Of a stretch of 64,000 nt of DNA, positions 1 through 10,560 are shown one piece after another. Under the pieces are notes generated by a model. It was not told the origin of the DNA, did not search any database, and saw nothing but the letters and a program-made list of their open reading frames with translations. Source of the DNA: Auanema rhodensis. Its lineage: Eukaryota; Nematoda; Chromadorea; Rhabditida; Rhabditidae. The first letter of the stretch is position 1. Each line of letters begins with the position of its first letter. The stretch spans positions 22,692,001 to 22,756,000 of the forward strand of contig OZ059897.1 of the NCBI GenBank assembly GCA_964057225.1, written 5' to 3'. The translations under genes and the position numbers were made by a program.

Positions 1-50
1 ACTAATATGGACATGGGGAATCTAATTTTGAAAACCGCATCTCTTTATCT

Positions 51-60
51 TTCACGTGAA
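51..60. other. Perfect palindrome with CACGTG (box 1), once per monomer
   Basis: TTCACGTGAA is its own reverse complement, with CACGTG at 53-58. CACGTG is the canonical E-box (animal and fungal bHLH such as USF, MITF/TFE, Cbf1) and the plant G-box (bHLH and bZIP). It is kept in almost every monomer. The exceptions I found are G56A in monomers 45, 46 and 59 (7800, 7976, 10264) and G58A at 56026. T52A (e.g. 4628) and A60C (62716) touch only the flanks. Binding by any factor is not shown by the sequence. Conservation may only reflect recent homogenisation. Confidence 0.9.
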
Positions 61-76
61 GCGAGTTACATACCAA

Positions 77-94
77 GTGCACATCACGTGTACA
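77..94. other. Palindrome cluster GTGCAC / ATCACGTG / TGTACA (box 2)
   Basis: Three 6-bp palindromes lie in 18 bp: GTGCAC (77-82), CACGTG (85-90) and TGTACA (89-94). The string ATCACGTG (83-90) fits the budding-yeast CDEI consensus RTCACRTG, the Cbf1 site of point centromeres. An 8-bp match to a degenerate consensus is weak evidence, and a 176-bp satellite array is not a point centromere. Box 2 is lost in three variant classes: G90T (17 monomers), G90C (4 monomers) and G88T (monomers 254, 276, 282, 317). It is therefore less conserved than box 1. Confidence 0.85.
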
Positions 95-114
95 TTTAAT
101 TAGCATAAATTAAA
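95..114. repeat. AT-rich inverted repeat, 7-bp arms, 6-bp loop
   Basis: TTTAATT (95-101) and AATTAAA (108-114) are exact reverse complements around AGCATA. The T95A variant removes the outer pair but makes AATTAATT at 94-101. C104T in the loop (monomers 71, 81, 85, 96, 100) creates TATAAAT, a TATA-like string. T100C (e.g. 46740, 49028, 49908, 51492) breaks an arm. Cruciform formation is possible but unproven. Confidence 0.85.
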
Positions 115-115
115 G

Positions 116-125
116 TTCACGTAAA
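116..125. other. Near-palindrome TTCACGTAAA (box 3, ACGT core)
   Basis: The sequence is one mismatch from TTCACGTGAA (box 1), and its CACGTA starts 33 bp after the CACGTG of box 2. Two variants restore perfect symmetry in different ways: C118T gives TTTACGTAAA in eight monomers (165, 172, 174, 176, 262, 280, 311, 315), and A123G gives TTCACGTGAA in monomer 163 (28635). The linked haplotype in monomers 137, 148, 235 and 244 has T122A, which destroys the ACGT core. Confidence 0.85.
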
Positions 126-133
126 TTTCAAAG

Positions 134-148
134 TCATGGTTACCATGA
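134..148. repeat. 15-bp dyad TCATGGT-T-ACCATGA, contains BstEII site
   Basis: Seven-base arms (134-140 and 142-148) flank one central T. The core GGTTACC (138-144) is a GGTNACC site present in nearly every monomer, so it should cut the array into a 176-bp ladder. The common A148C variant shortens the arms to 6 bp. T137C (24425, 25129, 41673) and T146C (24610, 25314, 41858) occur in adjacent monomers and break opposite arms. Confidence 0.9.
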
Positions 149-159
149 ACCAATATCAA

Positions 160-175
160 TAAAAATTTGTTTTTA
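160..175. repeat. A/T hairpin with AATAAA, end of monomer
   Basis: TAAAAA (160-165) and TTTTTA (170-175) are inverted around TTTG. AATAAA (158-163), the canonical poly(A) signal hexamer, overlaps its left arm, so it recurs every 176 bp on the plus strand. The A and T tracts could give local bending. This segment varies little; exceptions are A165G (monomers 233, 264, 296), A161T (26385, 43457), T160A (54544) and T156A just upstream. Confidence 0.85.
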
Positions 176-704
176 AACTAATATGGACATGGGGAATCTA
201 ATTTTGAAAACCGCATCTCTTTGTCTTTCACGTGAAGCGAGTTACATACCAAGTGCACATCACGTGTACATTTAATTAGCATAAATTAAAGTTCACGTAA
301 ATTTCAAAGTCATGGTTACCATGCACCAATATCAATAAAAATTTGTTTTTAGACTAATATGGACATGGGGAATCTAATTTTGAAAACCGCATCTCTTTAT
401 CTTTCACGTGAAGCGAGTTACATACCAAGTGCACATCACGTGTACATTTAATTAGCATAAATTAAAGTTCACGTAAATTTCAAAGTCATGGTTACCATGA
501 ACCAATATCAATAAAAATTTGTTTTTAAACTAATATGGACATGGGGAATCTAATTTTGAAAACCGCATCTCTTTGTCTTTCACGTGAAGCGAGTTACATA
601 CCAAGTGCACATCACGTGTACATTTAATTAGCATAAATTAAAGTTCACGTAAATTTCAAAGTCATGGTTACCATGAACCAATATCAATAAAAATTTGTTT
701 TTAG

Positions 705-3520
705 ACTAATATGGACATGGGGAATCTAATTTTGAAAACCGCATCTATTCGTCTTTCACGTGAAGCGAGTTACATACCAAGTGCACATCACGTGTACATT
801 TAATTAGCATAAATTAAAGTTCACGTAAATTTCAAAGTCATGGTTACCATGAACCAATATCAATAAAAATTTGTTTTTAGACTAATATGGACATGGGGAA
901 TCTAATTTTGAAAACCGCATCTCTTTATCTTTCACGTGAAGCGAGTTACATACCAAGTGCACATCACGTGTACATTTAATTAGCATAAATTAAAGTTCAC
1001 GTAAATTTCAAAGTCATGGTTACCATGAACCAATATCAATAAAAATTTGTTTTTAGACTAATATGGACATGGGGAATCAAATTTTGAAAACCGCATCTCT
1101 TTATCTTTCACGTGAAGCGAGTTACATACCAAGTGCACATCACGTGTACATTTAATTAGCATAAATTAAAGTTCACGTAAATTTCAAAGTCATGGTTACC
1201 ATGAACCAATATCAATAAAAATTTGTTTTTAGACTAATATGGACATGGGGAATCTAATTTTGAAAACCGCATCTCTTCATCTTTCACGTGAAGCGAGTTA
1301 CATACCAAGTGCACATCACGTGTACATTTAATTAGCATAAATTAAAGTTCACGTAAATTTCAAAGTCATGGTTACCATGAAGCAATATCAATAAAAATTT
1401 GTTTTTAGACTAATATGGACATGGGGAATCTAATGTTGAAAACCGCATCTCTTTATCTTTCACGTGAAGCGAGTTACATACCAAGTGCACATCACGTGTA
1501 CATTTAATTAGCATAAATTAAAGTTCACGTAAATTTCAAAGTCATGGTTACCATGCACCAATATCAATAAAAATTTGTTTTTAGACTAATATGGACATGA
1601 GGAATCTAATTTTGAAAACCGCATCTCTTCATCTTTCACGTGAAGCGAGTTACATACCAAGTGCACATCACGTGTACATTTAATTAGCATAAATTAAAGT
1701 TCACGTAAATTTCAAAGTCATGGTTACCATGAACCAATATCAATAAAAATTTGTTTTTAGACTAATATGGACATGGGGAATCTAATTTTAAAAACCGCAT
1801 CTCTTTATCTTTCACGTGAAGCGAGTTACATACCAAGTGCACATCACGTGTACATTTAATTAGCATAAATTAAAGTTCACGTAAATTTCAAAGTCATGGT
1901 TACCATGCACCAATATCAATAAAAATTTGTTTTTAGACTAATATGGACATGAAGAATCTAATTTTGAAAACCGCATCTCTTTATCTTTCACGTGAAGCGA
2001 GTTACATACCAAGTGCACATCACGTGTACATTTAATTAGCATAAATTAAAGTTCACGTAAATTTCAAAGTCATGGTTACCATGAAGCAATATCAATAAAA
2101 ATTTGTTTTTAGACTAATATGGACATGGGGAATCTAATTTTGAAAACCGCATCTCTTTATCTTTCACGTGAAGCGAGTTACATACCAAGTGCACATCACG
2201 TGTACATTTAATTAGCATAAATTAAAGTTCACGTAAATTTCAAAGTCATGGTTACCATGCACCAATATCAATAAAAATTTGTTTTTAGACTAATATGGAC
2301 ATGAGGAATCTAATTTTGAAAACCGCATCTCTTCATCTTTCACGTGAAGCGAGTTACATACCAAGTGCACATCACGTGTACATTTAATTAGCATAAATTA
2401 AAGTTCACGTAAATTTCAAAGTCATGGTTACCATGAACCAATATCAATAAAAATTTGTTTTTAGACTAATATGGACATGGGGAATCTAATTTTGAAAACC
2501 GCATCTCTTTATCTTTCACGTGAAGCGAGTTACATACCAAGTGCACATCACGTGTACATTTAATTAGCATAAATTAAAGTTCACGTAAATTTCAAAGTCA
2601 TGGTTACCATGAACCAATATCAATAAAAATTTGTTTTTAGACTAATATGGACATGGGGAATCTAATTTTGAAAACCGCATCTCTTTATCTTTCACGTGAA
2701 GCGAGTTACATACCAAGTGCACATCACGTGTACATTTAATTAACATAAATTAAAGTTCACGTAAATTTCAAAGTCATGGTTACCATGCACCAATATCAAT
2801 AAAAATTTGTTTTTAGACTAATATGGACATGGGGAATCTAATTTTGAAAACCGCATCTCTTTATCTTTCACGTGAAGCGAGTTACATACCAAGTGCACAT
2901 CACGTGTACATTTAATTAGCATAAATTAAAGTTCACGTAAATTTCAAAGTCATGGTTACCATGAACCAATATCAATAAAAATTTGTTTTTAGACTAATAT
3001 GGACATGGGGAATCTAATTTTGAAAACCGCATCTCTTTATCTTTCACGTGAAGCGAGTTACATACCAAGTGCACATCACGTTTACAATTAATTAGCATAA
3101 ATTAAAGTTCACGTAAATTTCAAAGTCATGGTTACCATGAACCAATATCAATAAAAATTTGTTTTTAGACTAATATGGACATGGGGAATCTAATTTTGAA
3201 AACCGCATCTCTTTATCTTACACGTGAAGCGAGTTACATACCAAGTGCACATCACGTGTACATTTAATTAGCATAAATTAAAGTTCACGTAAATTTCAAA
3301 GTCATGGTTACCATGAAGCAATATCAATAAAAATTTGTTTTTAGACTAATATGGACATGGGGAATCTAATTTTGAAAACCGCATCTCTTTATCTTTCACG
3401 TGAAGCGAGTTACATACCAAGTGCACATCACGTGTACATTTAATTAGCATAAATTAAAGTTCACGTAAATTTCAAAGTCATGGTTACCATGAACCAATAT
3501 CAATAAAAATTTGTTTTTAG
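705..3520 (+). repeat. Monomers 5-20, mixed variants without a clear HOR
   Basis: Monomer 5 carries C43A+T46C+A47G. Diagnostic states recur singly: T23A (7), T46C+C150G (8), T27G+A148C (9), G16A+T46C (10 and 14), G30A (11), G16A+G17A (12), G103A+A148C (16), G90T+T95A (18), T52A (19). The pairs 9-10 and 13-14 share the order A148C then G16A+T46C, which recurs at 62-63, 87-88 and 102-103. This stretch looks like older, partly scrambled versions of the HORs to the right. No non-satellite sequence. Confidence 0.8.
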
Positions 3521-5280
3521 ACTAATATGGACATGGGGAATCAAATTTTGAAAACTGCATCTCTTTATCTTTCACGTGAAGCGAGTTACATACCAAGTGC
3601 ACATCACGTGTACATTTAATTAGCATAAATTAAAGTTCACGTAAATTTCAAAGTCATGGTTACCATGAACCAATATCAATAAAAATTTGTTTTTAGACTA
3701 ATATGGACATGGGGAATCTAATTTTGAAAACCGCATCTCTTCATCTTTCACGTGAAGCGAGTTACATACCAAGTGCACATCACGTGTACATTTAATTAGC
3801 ATAAATTAAAGTTCACGTAAATTTCAAAGTCATGGTTACCATGAAGCAATATCAATAAAAATTTGTTTTTAGACTAATATGGACATGGGGAATCTAATGT
3901 TGAAAACCGCATCTCTTTATCTTTCACGTGAAGCGAGTTACATACCAAGTGCACATCACGTGTACATTTAATTAGCATAAATTAAAGTTCACGTAAATTT
4001 CAAAGTCATGGTTACCATGAACCAATATCAATAAAAATTTGTTTTTAGACTAATATGGACATGGGGAATCTAATTTTGAAAACCGCATCTCTTCATCTTT
4101 CACGTGAAGCGAGTTACATACCAAGTGCACATCACGTGTACATTTAATTAGCATAAATTAAAGTTCACGTAAATTTCAAAGTCATGGTTACCATGAACCA
4201 ATATCAATAAAAATTTGTTTTTAGACTAATATGGACATGGGGAATCTAATTTTGAAAACCGCATCTCTTTATCTTTCACGTGAAGCGAGTTACATACCAA
4301 GTGCACATCACGTGTACATTTAATTAGCATAAATTAAAGTTCACGTAAATTTCAAAGTCATGGTTACCATGAACCAATATCAATAAAAATTTGTTTTTAG
4401 ACTAATATGGACATGGGGAATCTAATTTTGAAAACCGCATCTCTTTATCTTTCACGTGAAGCGAGTTACATACCAAGTGCACATCACGTTTACAATTAAT
4501 TAGCATAAATTAAAGTTCACGTAAATTTCAAAGTCATGGTTACCATGAACCAATATCAATAAAAATTTGTTTTTAGACTAATATGGACATGGGGAATCTA
4601 ATTTTGAAAACCGCATCTCTTTATCTTACACGTGAAGCGAGTTACATACCAAGTGCACATCACGTGTACATTTAATTAGCATAAATTAAAGTTCACGTAA
4701 ATTTCAAAGTCATGGTTACCATGAACCAATATCAATAAAAATTTGTTTTTAGACTAATATGGACATGGGGAATCAAATTTTGAAAACCGCATCTCTTTAT
4801 CTTTCACGTGAAGCGAGTTAAATACCAAGTGCACATCACGTGTACATTTAATTAGCATAAATTAAAGTTCACGTAAATTTCAAAGTCATGGTTACCATGA
4901 ACCAATATCAATAAAAATTTGTTTTTAGACTAATATGGACATGGGGAATCTAATTTTGAAAACCGCATCTCTTCATCTTTCACGTGAAGCGAGTTACATA
5001 CCAAGTGCACATCACGTGTACATTTAATTAGCATAAATTAAAGTTCACGTAAATTTCAAAGTCATGGTTACCATGAACCAATATCAATAAAAATTTGTTT
5101 TTAGACTAATATGGACATGGGGAATCTAATTTTGAAAACCGCATCTCTTTATCTTTCACGTGAAGCGAGTTACATACCAAGTGCACATCACGTGTACATT
5201 TAATTAGCATAAATTAAAGTTCACGTAAATTTCAAAGTCATGGTTACCATGAACCAATATCAATAAAAATTTGTTTTTAG
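3521..5280 (+). repeat. 10-monomer HOR, copy 1 (monomers 21-30)
   Basis: The order is T23A+C36T; T46C+C150G; T27G; T46C; plain; G90T+T95A; T52A; T23A+C69A; T46C; plain. Comparing this 1,760-bp unit with the next by eye, I find no difference. It is therefore a very recent tandem duplication, or a product of conversion or assembly. Confidence 0.9.
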
Positions 5281-7040
5281 ACTAATATGGACATGGGGAA
5301 TCAAATTTTGAAAACTGCATCTCTTTATCTTTCACGTGAAGCGAGTTACATACCAAGTGCACATCACGTGTACATTTAATTAGCATAAATTAAAGTTCAC
5401 GTAAATTTCAAAGTCATGGTTACCATGAACCAATATCAATAAAAATTTGTTTTTAGACTAATATGGACATGGGGAATCTAATTTTGAAAACCGCATCTCT
5501 TCATCTTTCACGTGAAGCGAGTTACATACCAAGTGCACATCACGTGTACATTTAATTAGCATAAATTAAAGTTCACGTAAATTTCAAAGTCATGGTTACC
5601 ATGAAGCAATATCAATAAAAATTTGTTTTTAGACTAATATGGACATGGGGAATCTAATGTTGAAAACCGCATCTCTTTATCTTTCACGTGAAGCGAGTTA
5701 CATACCAAGTGCACATCACGTGTACATTTAATTAGCATAAATTAAAGTTCACGTAAATTTCAAAGTCATGGTTACCATGAACCAATATCAATAAAAATTT
5801 GTTTTTAGACTAATATGGACATGGGGAATCTAATTTTGAAAACCGCATCTCTTCATCTTTCACGTGAAGCGAGTTACATACCAAGTGCACATCACGTGTA
5901 CATTTAATTAGCATAAATTAAAGTTCACGTAAATTTCAAAGTCATGGTTACCATGAACCAATATCAATAAAAATTTGTTTTTAGACTAATATGGACATGG
6001 GGAATCTAATTTTGAAAACCGCATCTCTTTATCTTTCACGTGAAGCGAGTTACATACCAAGTGCACATCACGTGTACATTTAATTAGCATAAATTAAAGT
6101 TCACGTAAATTTCAAAGTCATGGTTACCATGAACCAATATCAATAAAAATTTGTTTTTAGACTAATATGGACATGGGGAATCTAATTTTGAAAACCGCAT
6201 CTCTTTATCTTTCACGTGAAGCGAGTTACATACCAAGTGCACATCACGTTTACAATTAATTAGCATAAATTAAAGTTCACGTAAATTTCAAAGTCATGGT
6301 TACCATGAACCAATATCAATAAAAATTTGTTTTTAGACTAATATGGACATGGGGAATCTAATTTTGAAAACCGCATCTCTTTATCTTACACGTGAAGCGA
6401 GTTACATACCAAGTGCACATCACGTGTACATTTAATTAGCATAAATTAAAGTTCACGTAAATTTCAAAGTCATGGTTACCATGAACCAATATCAATAAAA
6501 ATTTGTTTTTAGACTAATATGGACATGGGGAATCAAATTTTGAAAACCGCATCTCTTTATCTTTCACGTGAAGCGAGTTAAATACCAAGTGCACATCACG
6601 TGTACATTTAATTAGCATAAATTAAAGTTCACGTAAATTTCAAAGTCATGGTTACCATGAACCAATATCAATAAAAATTTGTTTTTAGACTAATATGGAC
6701 ATGGGGAATCTAATTTTGAAAACCGCATCTCTTCATCTTTCACGTGAAGCGAGTTACATACCAAGTGCACATCACGTGTACATTTAATTAGCATAAATTA
6801 AAGTTCACGTAAATTTCAAAGTCATGGTTACCATGAACCAATATCAATAAAAATTTGTTTTTAGACTAATATGGACATGGGGAATCTAATTTTGAAAACC
6901 GCATCTCTTTATCTTTCACGTGAAGCGAGTTACATACCAAGTGCACATCACGTGTACATTTAATTAGCATAAATTAAAGTTCACGTAAATTTCAAAGTCA
7001 TGGTTACCATGAACCAATATCAATAAAAATTTGTTTTTAG
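5281..7040 (+). repeat. 10-monomer HOR, copy 2 (monomers 31-40)
   Basis: The ten-state order is the same as in 3521-5280, offset exactly 1,760 bp. Checked markers are C36T, T27G, G90T/T95A (6250), T52A (6388) and C69A (6581). Confidence 0.9.
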
Positions 7041-8624
7041 ACTAATATGGACATGGGGAATCTAATTTTGAAAACCGCATCTCTTTATCTTTCACGTGAA
7101 GCGAGTTACATACCAAGTGCACATCACGTTTACAATTAATTAGCATAAATTAAAGTTCACGTAAATTTCAAAGTCATGGTTACCATGAACCAATATCAAT
7201 AAAAATTTGTTTTTAGACTAATATGGACATGGGGAATCTAATTTTGAAAACCGCATCTCTTTATCTTACACGTGAAGCGAGTTACATACCAAGTGCACAT
7301 CACGTGTACATTTAATTAGCATAAATTAAAGTTCACGTAAATTTCAAAGTCATGGTTACCATGAACCAATATCAATAAAAATTTGTTTTTTGACTATAAT
7401 GGACATGGGGAATCAAATTTTGAAAACCGCATCTCTTTATCTTTCACGTGAAGCGAGTTAAATACCAAGTGCACATCACGTGTACATTTAATTAGCATAA
7501 ATTAAAGTTCACGTAAATTTCAAAGTCATGGTTACCATGAACCAATATCAATAAAAATTTGTTTTTAGACTAATATGGACATGGGGAATCTAATTTTGAA
7601 AACCGCATCTCTTCATCTTTCACGTGAAGCGAGTTACATACCAAGTGCACATCACGTGTACATTTAATTAGCATAAATTAAAGTTCACGTAAATTTCAAA
7701 GTCATGGTTACCATGAAGCAATATCAATAAAAATTTGTTTTTAGACTAATATGGACATGGGGAATCTAATTTTGAAAACCGCATCTCTTTATCTTTCACA
7801 TGAAGCGAGTTACATACCAAGTGCACATCACGTGTACATTTAATTAGCATAAATTAAAGTTCACGTAAATTTCAAAGTCATGGTTACCATGAAGCAATAT
7901 CAATAAAAATTTGTTTTTAGACTAATATGGACATGGGGAATCTAATTTTGAAAACCGCATCTCTTTATCTTTCACATGAAGCGAGTTACATACCAAGTGC
8001 ACATCACGTGTACATTTAATTAGCATAAATTAAAGTTCACGTAAATTTCAAAGTCATGGTTACCATGAACCAATATCAATAAAAATTTGTTTTTAGACTA
8101 ATATGGACATGGGGAATCTAATTTTGAAAACCGCATCTCTTCATCTTTCACGTGAAGCGAGTTACATACCAAGTGCACATCACGTGTACATTTAATTAGC
8201 ATAAATTAAAGTTCACGTAAATTTCAAAGTCATGGTTACCATGAAGCAATATCAATAAAAATTTGTTTTTAGACTAATATGGACATGGGGAATCTAATTT
8301 TGAAAACCGCATCTCTTTATCTTTCACGTGAAGCGAGTTACATACCAAGTGCACATCACGTGTACATTTAATTAACATAAATTAAAGTTCACGTAAATTT
8401 CAAAGTCATGGTTACCATGCACCAATATCAATAAAAATTTGTTTTTAGACTAATATGGACATGGGGAATCTAATTTTGAAAACCGCATCTCTTTATCTTT
8501 CACGTGAAGCGAGTTACATACCAAGTGCACATCACGTGTACATTTAATTAGCATAAATTAAAGTTCACGTAAATTTCAAAGTCATGGTTACCATGAACCA
8601 ATATCAATAAAAATTTGTTTTTAG
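7041..8624 (+). repeat. Monomers 41-49, partial HOR plus G56A pair
   Basis: Monomers 41-44 repeat the order of 36-39 (G90T+T95A; T52A; T23A+C69A; T46C), a 5-monomer offset. They are followed by two monomers with G56A, which breaks box 1 (7800, 7976), then T46C+C150G, G103A+A148C and a plain monomer. A cluster of three substitutions lies at 7391-7398 across the 42/43 junction. Confidence 0.82.
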
Positions 8625-10560
8625 ACTAATATGGACATGGGGAATCAAATTTTGAAAACTGCATCTCTTTATCTTTCACGTGAAGCGAGTTACATACCAA
8701 GTGCACATCACGTGTACATTTAATTAGCATAAATTAAAGTTCACGTAAATTTCAAAGTCATGGTTACCATGAACCAATATCAATAAAAATTTGTTTTTAG
8801 ACTAATATGGACATGGGGAATCTAATTTTGAAAACCGCATCTCTTCATCTTTCACGTGAAGCGAGTTACATACCAAGTGCACATCACGTGTACATTTAAT
8901 TAGCATAAATTAAAGTTCACGTAAATTTCAAAGTCATGGTTACCATGAAGCAATATCAATAAAAATTTGTTTTTAGACTAATATGGACATGGGGAATCTA
9001 ATGTTGAAAACCGCATCTCTTTATCTTTCACGTGAAGCGAGTTACATACCAAGTGCACATCACGTGTACATTTAATTAGCATAAATTAAAGTTCACGTAA
9101 ATTTCAAAGTCATGGTTACCATGAACCAATATCAATAAAAATTTGTTTTTAGACTAATATGGACATGGGGAATCTAATTTTGAAAACCGCATCTCTTCAT
9201 CTTTCACGTGAAGCGAGTTACATACCAAGTGCACATCACGTGTACATTTAATTAGCATAAATTAAAGTTCACGTAAATTTCAAAGTCATGGTTACCATGA
9301 ACCAATATCAATAAAAATTTGTTTTTAGACTAATATGGACATGGGGAATCTAATTTTGAAAACCGCATCTCTTTATCTTTCACGTGAAGCGAGTTACATA
9401 CCAAGTGCACATCACGTGTACATTTAATTAGCATAAATTAAAGTTCACGTAAATTTCAAAGTCATGGTTACCATGAACCAATATCAATAAAAATTTGTTT
9501 TTAGACTAATATGGACATGGGGAATCTAATTTTGAAAACCGCATCTCTTTATCTTTCACGTGAAGCGAGTTACATACCAAGTGCACATCACGTTTACAAT
9601 TAATTAGCATAAATTAAAGTTCACGTAAATTTCAAAGTCATGGTTACCATGAACCAATATCAATAAAAATTTGTTTTTAGACTAATATGGACATGGGGAA
9701 TCTAATTTTGAAAACCGCATCTCTTTATCTTACACGTGAAGTGAGTTACATACCAAGTGCACATCACGTGTACATTTAATTAGCATAAATTAAAGTTCAC
9801 GTAAATTTCAAAGTCATGGTTACCATGAACCAATATCAATAAAAATTTGTTTTTAGACTAATATGGACATGGGGAATCAAATTTTGAAAACCGCATCTCT
9901 TTATCTTTCACGTGAAGCGAGTTAAATACCAAGTGCACATCACGTGTACATTTAATTAGCATAAATTAAAGTTCACGTAAATTTCAAAGTCATGGTTACC
10001 ATGAACCAATATCAATAAAAATTTGTTTTTAGACTAATATGGACATGGGGAATCTAATTTTGAAAACCGCATCTCTTCATCTTTCACGTGAAGCGAGTTA
10101 CATACCAAGTGCACATCACGTGTACATTTAATTAGCATAAATTAAAGTTCACGTAAATTTCAAAGTCATGGTTACCATGAAGCAATATCAATAAAAATTT
10201 GTTTTTAGACTAATATGGACATGGGGAATCTAATTTTGAAAACCGCATCTCTTTATCTTTCACATGAAGCGAGTTACATACCAAGTGCACATCACGTGTA
10301 CATTTAATTAGCATAAATTAAAGTTCACGTAAATTTCAAAGTCATGGTTACCATGAACCAATATCAATAAAAATTTGTTTTTAGACTAATATGGACATGG
10401 GGAATCAAATTTTGAAAACCGCATCTCTTTATCTTTCACGTGAAGCGAGTTACATACCAAGTGCACATCACGTGTACATTTAATTAGCATAAATTAAAGT
10501 TCACGTAAATTTCAAAGTCATGGTTACCATGAACCAATATCAATAAAAATTTGTTTTTAG
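8625..10560 (+). repeat. 10-monomer HOR, copy 3, degraded at its end (monomers 50-60)
   Basis: Monomers 50-58 follow the order of 21-29 and 31-39. The additions are C62T in 56 (9742) and C150G in 58. Monomer 59 has G56A, and 60 has T23A without C36T. The copy is displaced 19 monomers from copy 2 by the insertion of 41-49. Confidence 0.85.

Larger units (their letters stand above)
1..176 (+). repeat. Reference monomer (monomer 1): anatomy of the unit
   Basis: Used here as the coordinate frame for all variants. In order: TTTT-G-AAAA mini-dyad (26-34); palindrome TTCACGTGAA (51-60); GTGCAC (77-82); ATCACGTG (83-90); TGTACA (89-94); AT-rich inverted repeat (95-114); near-palindrome TTCACGTAAA (116-125); dyad TCATGGT-T-ACCATGA (134-148); AATAAA (158-163); A/T hairpin (160-175). 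Five CpG dinucleotides lie at 36, 55, 62, 87 and 120. Monomer 1 has A at 176, where nearly all monomers have G; otherwise it matches the consensus. The phase is arbitrary: it starts at base 1 only because the window does. Confidence 0.97.
1..704 (+). repeat. Dimeric repeat (monomers 1-2 and 3-4)
   Basis: Monomers 1 and 3 end with G176A (176 and 528), and monomers 2 and 4 carry A47G. The unit is therefore a 352-bp dimer present twice. The only difference I see is A148C in monomer 2 (324). The left end is cut by the window, so more dimers may precede it. Confidence 0.85.

Noticed and set aside
353-704. Array boundary near the left end, suggested by G176A in monomers 1 and 3
   Set aside because: G176A also occurs at 35904, 37840 and 39600 and the monomers are otherwise standard, so it is a dimer marker and not an edge.
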